NCBI GenBank assembly: GCA_022410635.1
Contig: JAJVDF010000780.1
Location: forward strand, 336,978-400,977
DNA: 64,000 bases
Direction of reading: 5' to 3'
From: Tretioscincus oriximinensis
Taxonomy: Eukaryota > Chordata > Lepidosauria > Squamata > Gymnophthalmidae
Shown here: in pieces, positions 55,484 to 64,000 of the stretch
Layout: every line of letters begins with the position of its first letter
How positions within the stretch are numbered: position 1 is the stretch's first letter
Translations under genes and position numbers: made by a program
Notes under the pieces: model-generated
Seen by the model: only the letters and a program-made list of their open reading frames with translations
Told to the model about the DNA's origin: nothing
The model's database searches: none

Positions 55484-56710
55484 AGACTCATGGTATAAGA
55501 GGACAGACTTTGTCCTGGATTGGAAACTGGCTAAAAGATAGAAAACAGAGGGTAGTATTAAANNGACAGTTCTCTGAGTGGAAAGAGGTAAGAAGTGGGG
55601 TACNCCAGGGATCTGTACTGGGACCCTTGCTTTTCAATATATTTATAAATGATCTGGATGCCGAGGTAAATAGTGAAGTAGCCAAGTTTGCTGACGACAC
55701 TAAACTGTTCAGGGTAGTGAAAACTGAAAATGATTGTAAGGCACTCCAGAGTGATTTATTGAAATTGGGTGAGTGGGCATCAAAGTGGCAAATGCACTTC
55801 AACTTAAGCAAGTGCAAGGTCATGCATNTTGGGGCAAAGAACCCAAAATACTTCTACCACCTGATGGGAACCAAGCTTTCTGTGACCGAGCAAGAAAAGG
55901 ATCTTGGGGTGTTAGTGGACAATTCAATGAAAATGTCAACCCAGTGTGCAGCAGCTGCAAAAAAGGCAAATTCCATGTTGGGGATAATTAGGAAAGGAAT
56001 CGAAAATAAGTCAGCAAATGTTGTTTTGCCTCTTTATAAATCTGTGGTGAGGCCACATTTGGAATACTGTTTCCAATTCTGGTCACCACATCTCAAGAGG
56101 GATATTTTGGAACTGGAGAAGGTGCAGAAAAGGGCAACAAAAATGATCAAGGGTCTGGAGCACCTCCCTTACGAAGCCAGGCTGCAACATCTGGGCCTCT
56201 TCAGCCTTGAAAGGAGACGTTTGAGGGGTGATCTGATTGAAGTGTACAAAATCATGCATGGGATCGACAGAGTGAATAGAGAAAAAATGTTTTCTCTATC
56301 ACACAACACAAGGACCAGAGGGCACTCCTTAAAACTGTTGGGTAGAAAAGTGAGAACAGACAAAGGAAAGTATTTTTTCACCCAGAGGGTCATCGGCCTG
56401 TGGAATTTACTTCCTGAAGAGGTAGTGGTAGCTAACAGCTTGGATAATTTCAAGACAGGACTAGACAGGTTTATGGACACTAANGGTATAAATGGATACT
56501 AAGATAGTTGTCTGGATGTAGCCTCCGGGATGGAGCAACAGGCAGGACTCTTGAAATACCATTTGCAGGGAGTCACGAACAGGAGCAGCATATTTTGCTT
56601 TCCTCTGTTCGGACTGCCCAGGTGCATCTGGTGGGCCTCTGTGTGAAACAGAATGCTGGACTTGATGGGCTGTGACCTGATCCAGGATGGCTCTTCTTAT
56701 GTTCTTATGT
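55484..56710 (+). mobile_element. CR1-clade LINE, best preserved copy (3' 1.2 kb)
   Basis: An open frame of 343 codons (55471-56502) encodes the C-terminal half of a CR1 ORF2, the reverse transcriptase that copies LINE RNA at the nick in target DNA. Visible are GIRGQTLSWIGNWL, VLGPLLFNIFINDLD, the catalytic FADDT (55687-55701), LGVLVD, VRPHLEYCFQFWSPHLKR and the C-terminal [16 protein letters not shown]. No stop interrupts it, apart from ambiguous bases. The 3' UTR ends in TTCTTATGTTCTTATG. The N-terminal endonuclease and early RT motifs are absent, so it cannot move by itself; the first few codons are flanking DNA. Confidence 0.9.
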
Positions 56711-57612
56711 ATTCATGAGAGTAGCTGCATCTGCCTTCACAACTGCTTCGGCTCCATGTGTTGGAGACCATTTCTTCACAGAGTGCTGGAAAGCATTTCA
56801 GTTCAAGAGCAACACCCCCGCTTATCTGTAATTGATGCAAAGATGGGCAAATCCCAGCACAGGAATTGTTCTCACACCATTTAAGGCCCCATCATGTCAT
56901 CAAGCTGCCAATGCTGGTGTTTATATGTAGGAAGGCTGTATGCTATTTATAATGTGGATCAGCCTCTTCCGTGCAAATGTGTGGGGCAGGAACTACTAAA
57001 GGGAGTTAAAGAAGGTAATTGTAAACAAGCCCTGTTTGGGGCCTGTCACAGTTTGCACAGGCAGGTCCCCATTCCAGGATTTAACGTGGAATAAGATTCA
57101 ATGCAGAATCTCCTTTCTGAACACCTGAATAAGTCTCAATGCAGAATTGGTTTGCTTTCTAAACACCTGTGGAATTAGATAACCTTTGTAACCTCTTCCA
57201 ATTCCACTATTCTATAATTTTAAGATTGTCTAATTCGATTTATGTGCATAATGCCATTACAGGTTACTGGACAGAAATGAGATGGAAGATAAAAATGAAA
57301 CAAATAACAAGTCTAAGAAAATATTTTCCTCGGGGTTGATAGAATTANTAGTAATTATCTTATCACACAGCACAGAGAATGCAAGGATACTGAAAGCAAA
57401 GAGCCAAAGGTCAGTGATCAAGGAAAAAGCGGCAGTTTTCCAATGCTATTGGTTCTTAAAGTTCAAGACCTTTATGGCAGAAAAAATCATTTAGAAGGGG
57501 AATTGCACATACAATTTTCCATGCATCAATAATGACCTTACCATTAGAAATAGGGGTGAGTGATTTTTATGCACTTAGGAGCAATTGTGTTTCCCAATGA
57601 AGATACACTATA
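56711..57612. other. presumed intronic, unassigned
   Basis: TGCAGAATCTCCTTTCTGAA and TGCAGAATTGGTTTGCTTTC with AACACCTG repeated suggest a small local duplication near 57100-57170. No gene. Confidence 0.35.
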
Positions 57613-57918
57613 GCCCTGTCCCTCTATCTTATTCTGGGCTATATCTTGGAATAAAAGCCTGCCATCTACATACAGGAGAGAAAATTCATAGTACCTGGGT
57701 GCCTGAATAGCAACAAAAATTCAAACAGGCTAAAGTAGTTGCACACTCCATAGTATGTGAAGAAGGAGACTTAGGTCCTGTCCCAATTGAGGCACATTAT
57801 GAGTTGTATCTCGGGCACAACTTGGCCATAGGGGCCTGCCATAGTGTACACTAGTGTGTGGATGGCCAAGCTCTGTCCCAAGATACAACACAGAATAAGG
57901 CTCAGTGGGGACAGGGCC
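57613..57918. mobile_element. inverted-repeat DNA element of unknown superfamily
   Basis: Termini GCCCTGTCCCTCTATCTTAT and GGCTCAGTGGGGACAGGGC are inverse. Deeper, CTTATTCTGGGCTATATCTTGG faces CCAAGATACAACACAGAATAAG with AGCCTGCCATC facing GATGGCC, so arms are about 55 bp. No transposase frame and no resolved target duplication. Related wording occurs at 17507-17614. Confidence 0.6.
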
Positions 57919-57939
57919 ACATGACGCTGTTAAAAATTA

Positions 57940-58130
57940 AGAACATAAGAAGAGCCATACTGGATCAAGCCACAGCCCACCTAGTCCAGCATTCTGTCTC
58001 ACACAGAGGCCCACCAGATGCCCCTGGGCAGTCTGAACAGAGGAAAGCAAAATATGCACCTGTTCATGACTCCCTGCAAATGGTATCTCAGGTGTACTGC
58101 CTGTTGCTCTATCCAGGAGGTAACATCTCG
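57940..58130 (-). repeat. CR1-type LINE 3' end, inverted
   Basis: GAACATAAGAAGAGCCATAC, CACAGAGGCCCACCAGATGC and GTTCATGACTCCCTGCAAAT match 52845-53030. Cut off at about 58130. Confidence 0.9.
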
Positions 58131-58816
58131 GCCCCTTCTTTTGCACTGCTGGCATCTCTGATCTTGGGGAGATTCTGTGCAGGACATGATTTAAAAAATA
58201 AAAAACTCAAAAGACATTGAATTCTTTGGCCCAGACTGTTTCCTTCCTTTTCGAGGTATCAGTGTTGAGTCTGAGAGCTGTATGTTTTGGTAACAAACTC
58301 ATCTTGCTGATGGGGCATGTTTATGAAGTGTTTGATGTCATCTCAGAGGTCTCTGTGCAATATTCTGCTTATCTTTTAATCCCCAACCACGAAACCTCTT
58401 TCTCTCAAATTAAATTGCTCATAAATTGTCCTGTCATTATCATATGCAGAATGTATACAGAAGGAATTCCTGATGGGAGCAGACACATGGATTTACACTT
58501 AAGGTGTTGGCTTTGCTGAACATGGGCAGTGGTGGATAAGAGATATTGCATTTATTTCATTATCCAGTCAGCTGGTCATATATAATATAAATATCACATT
58601 TTTCTTTTCCTCCAGGGAGCACAAGCTGACACATTCTTTTCTGTTTTATAATCACACCAAGCCTGTGAGACAGGAGAAGTTAACAAGGGAGCCCAGCATG
58701 CAATGTTAAGTGGGGTTATAATCCCAGAGACTCCTAGGCAACATCTACGTTTTCCAACATACTGGCTCCTCTCACTTGGACCAGGCTTGATTCCTGCCAT
58801 TCACAAGTAAACAACT
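58131..58816. other. presumed intronic, unassigned
   Basis: Nothing recognised. Confidence 0.3.
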
Positions 58817-59147
58817 AAGAACATAAGAAGAGCCATACAGGNTCAGGCCACAGCCCATGTAGTCCAGCATTCTGTCTCACACAGAGGCCCACCAAGCAAA
58901 ATATGCCCCTGTTCATGACTCCCTGCAAATGGTATTTCAGGAGTCCTCCCTGTGGCTCCATCCCAGAGGCAATATCCAGACATCCATCCTAGTACCCATT
59001 TATACCCTTGGTGACCATAAACCTGTGTAGTCCTGTCTTGAAACTGTCCAAGCTGTTAGCTATCACTACCTCTTCAGGAAGTAAATTCCACAGGCCGATG
59101 ACCCTCTGGGTGAAAAAATATTTTCCTTTGTTTTCATTCTTCTGCCC
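58817..59147 (-). repeat. CR1-type LINE 3' part, inverted, left piece of nest
   Basis: AAGAACATAAGAAGAGCCAT through GGGTGAAAAAATATTTTCCT to TTCTTCTGCCCAT, cut where the bird-type CR1 begins. A short internal deletion around 58892 relative to 52899-52960. Confidence 0.9.
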
Positions 59148-59539
59148 ATGTCCTATGAGGAACGGTTAAAGGATCTAGGGATGTTTAGTCTGCAAAAGAG
59201 AAGAGGTCTGATAGCTGTCTACAAATATCTGAAGGGCTGTCACAGAGCAGAGGGATCAGCACTTTTCTCATTAGCACATGGAAGGACTAGAAACAATAGA
59301 ATGAAACTGCAAGGGAGGAGATTTAGATTAGATATCAGAAAAAAACTTTCTAACAGTCAGGGTGATAAACCAGTGGAACAGTTTGCCACAGGGGGTGGTG
59401 AGTTCGCCTTCCCTGGAAGTTTTCAAACAGAGACTGGACAGTCATCTGTCTGGGATGGTTTAATGAATCCTGCATCGAGCAGGGGGTTGGACCCGATGAC
59501 CCTGCAGGTCCCTTCCAACTCTATGATTCTATGATTCTA
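59148..59539 (+). repeat. bird-type CR1 inserted in the CR1/segment composite
   Basis: It starts at GTCCTATGAGGAACGG and runs uninterrupted to TCTATGATTCTATGATTCTA. The frame (MSYEERLKDLGMFSLQKRRG, LIAVYKYLKGC) is the ORF2 C-terminus. The equivalent site at 38773/38774 lacks this insertion. Confidence 0.9.
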
Positions 59540-59640
59540 TATATTGTCACTTTTAATTAATTAATTATCTTAATGATCAGGACAAATAAAGAAAATCATA
59601 TGTNGAACTCTCCTAATGTAAATGCAATCAGTAAATGCAA
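59540..59640 (+). repeat. second copy of the 38774-38874 segment
   Basis: ATATTGTCACTTTTAATTAA to GTAAATGCAATCAG matches 38774-38874 closely, with a GTAAATGCAATCA word repeated at the right edge. Confidence 0.75.
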
Positions 59641-59745
59641 TCACTTTCCTTTGTCTGTGCTCACTTTTCTACCCATCAGTTTTAAGGAGTGCCCTATGGT
59701 CCCATGCATGATTTTGTACATTTCAATCAGATCACCTGTCCTACA
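59641..59745 (-). repeat. CR1-type LINE, inverted, right piece of nest
   Basis: CTTTCCTTTGTCTGTGCTCA and TACCCATCAGTTTTAAGGAG correspond to 53173-53220, so CR1 sequence resumes with a short overlap (TTTCCTTTG) relative to the left piece. Confidence 0.8.
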
Positions 59746-61015
59746 CAGCTATGCAAGCAAGAGGGAGAAGTACTGATGGCTACCTGCCAATCGGCACCCA
59801 GCCCCACAAAGCAGGGCAGGAGACACCTGACTGGAGGGAAGCTTTGTCTCGGACATTAAAACTATGGAGCTTTCTTTCTCTCACTCACCTATGGTCCCTT
59901 GCCCACATATGTGCAAACGGATGGGCCTAAAATAGGCGGTAAATCCACCTTTGAGCCCTTCGTGTGGATGCAGCCTAAGGTTAAGGTTAGAACAGGGATT
60001 AGTGGTTCAACAACATTTTACCAGGGTCATTAAAATAGACCATTTCCAGCATCTCTGCAAAATATATCAGGTCTGCAGCCATAAAGGTGGTGAACATTTG
60101 TCTTCCATCCTCACGACTAGGTAGACGACAGAGCAGACATAATGGATATAATGCACCCCATGCAATCCTACTAGATCCAGGATGTTTTTCCTGAGCAAGG
60201 ATTAGGACAAGGAAGTAATACTATGGCACTTACATGAAACTTATCCTACCTTCTAATTTGACCCACCAGCTGCTACACCATACTGGCTGTCTTTGCACAG
60301 TGACAGATNCAAGGTAAGGGCTTGAATCTGACCAAGTGCAATTAGTGGGAAGCTGAGTAAGCCAGAATGCTGGACTAGATGCATTTCTTGCCTGTGACTC
60401 TGTAGTGACTTAATTCCTGAAGAACTGAACAATATTTTTCCTGAACTTCAGAAACTTTTTAAAAAGTATTATTTTAATTTTTATATCACAAGGACAAAAC
60501 CATAAAACAAAAAAAAGACAACGCTANCCCCCCCCTCACCAATCTTATCACGTAATTAAGTTAACATTTCCAACAGCAATCTGATTTTTTTTAGAAAGAG
60601 ATTCTTTTAGCATCAACTCCTTGTTCATAACAAACAGTTTTTCTTCCAGTTTTCCAACTCTCTCGCCTCCATTAAGAAATCTACCTCTATTCATCTTAAT
60701 TAAGTTGAACCTCATTTGATTCAATATATATCAATGCCAATTCTGTACAGTCTACTCCTGAACATTCTTCCAATGTTGAGCTAGCACTGCCTGTGCCGCT
60801 ACAGGTACTTGTTTATACACATCATCTTCTCTAAATTCTGGAGGACTGATTAATAATAAAATACAGAGGACCAAATATGGTTTGAATCTGTCATCAGATT
60901 TATCTGACTAGCTATTACTCCCCAGAAGCTTTGGGCTTCCAAACAACTCCACCGCGTATGCATATATGTACCTCTTTCTTGCATATAGTTCTAATAGCTT
61001 GAAGGAATCCCATTA
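59746..61015. other. presumed intronic, unassigned
   Basis: 60335-60395 (GTGCAATTAGTGGGAAGC, CCAGAATGCTGGACTAGATG) may be a decayed CR1 3' end. GTGTGGATGCAGCCTAAGG near 59962 recalls GGCTGC-terminated elements. No gene. Confidence 0.35.
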
Positions 61016-61536
61016 ATCATAAGCAGGGCTTTTTTTGTGACGGAACGCACCGGAACGCAGTTCCGGCACCTTTTATTTAGGCGGGGGGACGCGGGGGGGG
61101 GGCAGAATGAGCGGCGGCGGCCACCTCCGCTCCCCCCCCGCCAAAATAAAAGGTGCCGGAACTGCTGCGTTAGCCGCCGGCGAGGTGGGCGTGGCATTAT
61201 TTAGACGGGGGGGCGGAGTTAGCGGGTGGCGGCCGCCGCCACTCATTCCCGCGCCCCCGCCTAAATAAAAGGTGCCGGTACTGCTGCGTTGGCCGCCGTT
61301 GAGGGGGGCGTGCCCCCCGCCCGCTCGCCCACCCCCCGCTTGCTCGGGGCCCCCCGCCCACTCGCCCCCCGCCCGCTCGCCCCCCCCACTCGCGCCCCCC
61401 CACCCGCTCACCCCCGCCCGCTCACCCCCCCACCTGCTCGCCCCCCCGCCCGCTCCCCGCCCCGCCCGCTCGCCCCCCCTGCCGCCGGTGTTAGTTCCGG
61501 CACCTTTTGTGCTGGAAAAAAAGCACTGATCATATG
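61016..61536 (-). mobile_element. G+C-rich hAT-like MITE, copy 3 (expanded)
   Basis: The element (61024-61528) starts CAGGGCTTTTTTTGTGACGG and ends CTGGAAAAAAAGCACTG, the reverse orientation to copy 1. It is flanked by ATCATAAG (61016-61023) and ATCATATG (61529-61536), an 8-bp duplication with one mismatch. The 505-bp body has three AATAAAAGGTGCCGG blocks (about 61073, 61145, 61264) and a C-rich array of CCGCCCGCTCGCCCC units (61313-61485). Long Pro/Gly/Arg frames here are compositional artefacts. Confidence 0.85.
61313..61485 (+). repeat. G+C-rich minisatellite inside hAT-like copy 3
   Basis: About 12-16-bp units based on CCCGCCCGCTCGCCCC vary in length. No equivalent array occurs in copy 1. 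Confidence 0.7.
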
Positions 61537-61760
61537 TAACATCTGTATCGGTGTCCAATACCATCTATGTACAATCTTTAAATGTAATTACTTAATTCTG
61601 TTATATTCCAGTCTATTTAGCACTAATAAAACAGTCCTCATATGATGTATACCAATAATAGAACTTCAGGAAATTAAAATGGATTAATAGTACATGTTGG
61701 AACAACTCTTAGAAGTGGAAGCCAAAATAAGAGAAAAGAATAAGCAATAGCAGACAGTAT

Positions 61761-62004
61761 CTGTCTGTCTGTCTGTCTGTCTATCTTAGGCTGACCAGAT
61801 GACCCCTTTTTNGGGGGGGGTGTTGAAAACCCGGTTTTGTGGTGCCTCCCAGTTTTTTCTGAGGAATTTTTTTTCAAAAATTCTTTTTTGAAATTTTTTT
61901 GTTTTTCAATTTTTTCCCTCAGAAAAAAACAGGAGGCACCCCAAAAATGGGTTTTCAATCCCCCCAGAAAGGGTCATCTGGTCAGCCTAATCTGTCTGTC
62001 TATT
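61761..62004 (+). repeat. (CTGT)n microsatellite split by a fold-back MITE
   Basis: CTGT/CTAT units lie at 61761-61786 and again at 61990-62004 (ATCTGTCTGTCTATTC), separated by element C. Confidence 0.8.
61787..61989. mobile_element. TA-flanked fold-back MITE, copy C
   Basis: TA (61787-61788) GGCTGACCAGATGACCCC to GGGTCATCTGGTCAGCC TA (61988-61989). Arms of about 95 bp include CCCGGTTTTGTGGTGCCTCC facing GGAGGCACCCCAAAAATGGG, with an A/T hairpin in the centre (61866-61905). Confidence 0.9.
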
Positions 62005-63019
62005 CTGCACTATCCCTGAAGGCAGTTGACAGTAAAAATAGAGTTAACATATTAACTGAAAGTAGGGAAGGGAAANCTGATCACAAAATTATAAAGCAAT
62101 CCAGGTGTATCAAAAAGCAGGAAAAAGTAGGAGGGAATCTGGTCATGGAAGTTGTAGTCCTCTCCAAAGAACACTTCCCAAATATTTCCTCCCTCTAAAA
62201 ATATGTATACAAAGGTGTCAAACAGAAATATTCTGCTAAATACTGACATTTCCTGAATCTGTTTATCCATTTTTGGTAGCAACAAATCCAATCAAGTGCC
62301 ACCATCAAACATTCCAATAAAATCACTGCATGCCACCTTCCTTTAGAAAATTAAACGCCTTTCAGCAAATATCAGCATCTGACAATATACGCATTGCTCC
62401 AGTAGCTTAGAAAGTGATAACATCACACTATTACTTCCAGGATGAAAGAAAAATAAATGTTCTTCTAAAAACCCTTTTGGGATTATTGCATTGGAACAGA
62501 GACTAAGTGATGGCGGAGTATGGTTGCCATTTCACTCTGGAGTCGCCATATTTTTCTTTTAAAAAATCACTTTAGCACTTTATGTAAGTTATAATGTTTG
62601 GAAGAGGTGATACAATCAGAGTGAATATCATGACTTGGCATTTTTTTGCAAGCTAAAGGGAATAATTTGTGGAAGGGTGCACTCTGTTCCTAAATCTCAG
62701 AGAGCTGAGATTGTTTTTCAAGGAAGACTTTTGCAAAGAAGAAACAACACAAATTGGCATCTTGAAATGTGATTAGACTCATATCGCTACAGCAGCTAGA
62801 GGCCTCGTGGTTTAGGTACCCTTCCTCCACCCTTCAGCTCTAATCAGCACAGTAGGATACCGTATCTTATTAAANACATCAACATATACTACAACCACAC
62901 ATGAAAGGGGGTGAAAGGCTCAAGAATAGCTTGGAGGGGGCAGCATGTGAAATCTAATGATCTCAATCTATTCTAATTTACATTAAAAGATTTCGGAATG
63001 TTGTTTTCTGACCTTAAAT
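61990..63019. other. presumed intronic, unassigned
   Basis: Nothing recognised after the CTGT remnant. Confidence 0.35.
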
Positions 63020-63158
63020 GTGATCGCAAGAGTTGTGAGTTCTCTTTCAGTGGAAATCTTCAAACANACATCTGGCATGATTTAGTAAATCCTGCATTGA
63101 GCAGGGGGCTAGACCCCATGGCCCTGGAATTTCCTTCCAACTCTACAGTTCTATGATT
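63020..63158 (+). repeat. bird-type CR1 3' end, diverged
   Basis: TCTTCAAACANACATCTGGC, CCTGCATTGAGCAGGGGGCT, GACCCCATGGCCCTGGAAT and TCTATGATTGTATT match the end of 54092-54275. Confidence 0.9.
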
Positions 63159-63173
63159 GTATTATTTGAGGCT

Positions 63174-63302
63174 GTACTTACTTACTTACTTACTTACTTA
63201 CTCACTCACCACTTACTTACTTACTCACTCACTCACTCACTCACTCACTCACTCACTCACTCACTCACTCACTCACTCACTCACTCACTCACTCACTCAC
63301 TC

Positions 63303-63397
<95 letters not shown>

Positions 63398-63604
63398 AGG
63401 CTGACCAGATGACCCCCTTTTGGGTGGGGTTGAAAACCTGATTTTGGGGTGCTTCCCGGTTTTTTCTGAGGANTTTTTTTTTTNAAAAAAAGTTCCTCAG
63501 AAAAAAACTTTTTGAAAAAAGATTTCCTCAGAAAAAACTGGGAAGCATCCCAAAAACAGGTTTTCAAACCCACCACCTGGTCAGCCTATTACTTACTTAC
63601 TTAC
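63174..63604 (+). repeat. (CTTA)n/(CTCA)n tetranucleotide array split by a MITE
   Basis: CTTA units (63174-63201), a CTCACTCACCA break, a long CTCA block (63225-63304) and a CTTA block (63305-63396). CTTA units resume at 63589-63604 after the fold-back MITE. The repeating Leu/Thr/Tyr and Ser/Leu/Thr/His frames over it are artefacts. Confidence 0.95.
63397..63588. mobile_element. TA-flanked fold-back MITE, copy D
   Basis: TA (63397-63398) GGCTGACCAGATGACCCC on the left and CACCTGGTCAGCC TA (63587-63588) on the right. Arms contain CTGATTTTGGGGTGCTTCCC facing GGGAAGCATCCCAAAAACAG. The right arm lost the GGGGTCAT part. Inserted in a CTTA array. Confidence 0.9.
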
Positions 63605-63868
63605 ATGCATTTATATTCTGCCCTATACTCGAAGGTCTCAGAGCAGATCACAATAAAAAGCGTAGAACAGTTTAAACTAGAACAATTAAAAAATAGGACA
63701 GTGCCCTCAAAGAGAAGGAACATTTTGGCTCAGCTAAAGGTGAGGGCAACAGTGTGCCTTCACCAGATGTCTGAACACGTAAGTGCCTAATACATCTCAG
63801 AGGGTAGACAATTCCACAACCTGGGAGCCAACACAGAGAAGGCCTTCCAACGTACCCACACCCCTATG
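63605..63868 (-). repeat. unclassified LINE 3' region, inverted, copy 2
   Basis: GCATTTATATTCTGCCCTAT, CTCGAAGGTCTCAGAGCAGA, CAGAGGGTAGACAATTCCAC and AACACAGAGAAGGCCTTCC match 37840-38080. Interrupted on the right by a SINE. Confidence 0.55.
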
Positions 63869-63870
63869 AT

Positions 63871-64000
63871 GAGTGAAGAAGAAGAACTGGGTTCTTATAC
63901 CCCACTTTTCTTGCCTTACAAGGTATTTTTGCCCGAAGGCTGACATTCTATCTTCCCCACCAGGCTGTGGTGGTTCCCATGTATCTACTTGCAATCAGTT
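63871..64000 (-). repeat. tRNA-derived SINE, cut by window end
   Basis: AGAAGAAGAACTGGGTTCTT, ATACCCCACTTTTCTTGCC, CTATCTTCCCCACCAGGCTG and GGTTCCCATGTATCTACTTG are the inverted 3' half of the TTC-tailed SINE. The tRNA-like head would lie beyond 64000. Confidence 0.9.

Noticed and set aside
61073..61564. 163-codon Gly/Arg-rich frame and overlapping Pro-rich frames
   Set aside because: They follow from the G+C-rich repeat core of the hAT-like element and run through its inverted terminus.
63153..63404. Leu/Thr/Ser repeat protein frames
   Set aside because: Translation of a tetranucleotide array gives a periodic peptide in every frame.

Overview
This window is vertebrate genomic DNA, most likely from a squamate or other lepidosaur reptile. 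It is A+T-rich, with almost no coding sequence and very many interspersed repeats. The repeat set points to a sauropsid: CR1 LINEs of two types (one ending in TTCTTATG repeats, one in the ATTCTATG repeats familiar from birds), L2 LINEs with AAATA tails, and tRNA-derived SINEs with TTC tails. There are also many short inverted-repeat DNA elements and a Ty1/copia relic. There are no operons, CRISPR arrays, rRNA genes or intact tRNA genes. The species was not given and is inferred.

The one host gene I can support is the first coding exon of a follicle-stimulating-hormone receptor (FSHR) at 25595-25758 on the + strand. It encodes a signal peptide and the cysteine-rich N-terminal cap and ends at a GTGAGT donor in phase 2. 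A CACATG E-box lies about 110 bp upstream of the ATG. If this is right, bases 1 to about 25.5 kb are 5' flank and 25.76-64 kb are part of a long first intron. I did not find exon 2.

Layout. 0-25 kb holds CR1, L2 and SINE fragments, a Harbinger-like element (2 kb), a fold-back retroposon (4.4 kb), a G+C-rich hAT-like element and LTR-like sequence (8.3-8.8 kb), a chimeric mariner-like insertion (12.3 kb), the first TA-flanked fold-back element (14.2 kb) and an 8-bp-TSD fold-back transposon (21.1 kb). 25-44 kb holds more CR1 and L2, a second hAT-like copy over an assembly gap (28.5 kb), nested SINEs (29.3 kb), and a 700-bp degenerate minisatellite beside a second fold-back element (39.8-40.8 kb). 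44-64 kb holds the copia relic (44.3-46.2 kb), a Harbinger-like insertion inside CR1 (47.1 kb), a 580-bp imperfect inverted repeat (49.2 kb), the best preserved CR1 (55.5-56.7 kb), a nested CR1 complex (58.8-59.7 kb), the third hAT-like copy (61.0 kb) and two fold-back elements inserted in tetranucleotide arrays (61.8 and 63.4 kb).

The most interesting signals are small non-autonomous element families whose copies, target-site duplications and palindromes can be read directly here. There are four complete TA-flanked fold-backs, two of them inside microsatellites. There is a three-copy G+C-rich family with 8-bp duplications, and a palindromic family with 12-13-bp duplications that look retroposed. 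I see no new multi-gene system, and I cannot tell which families are already in repeat libraries.
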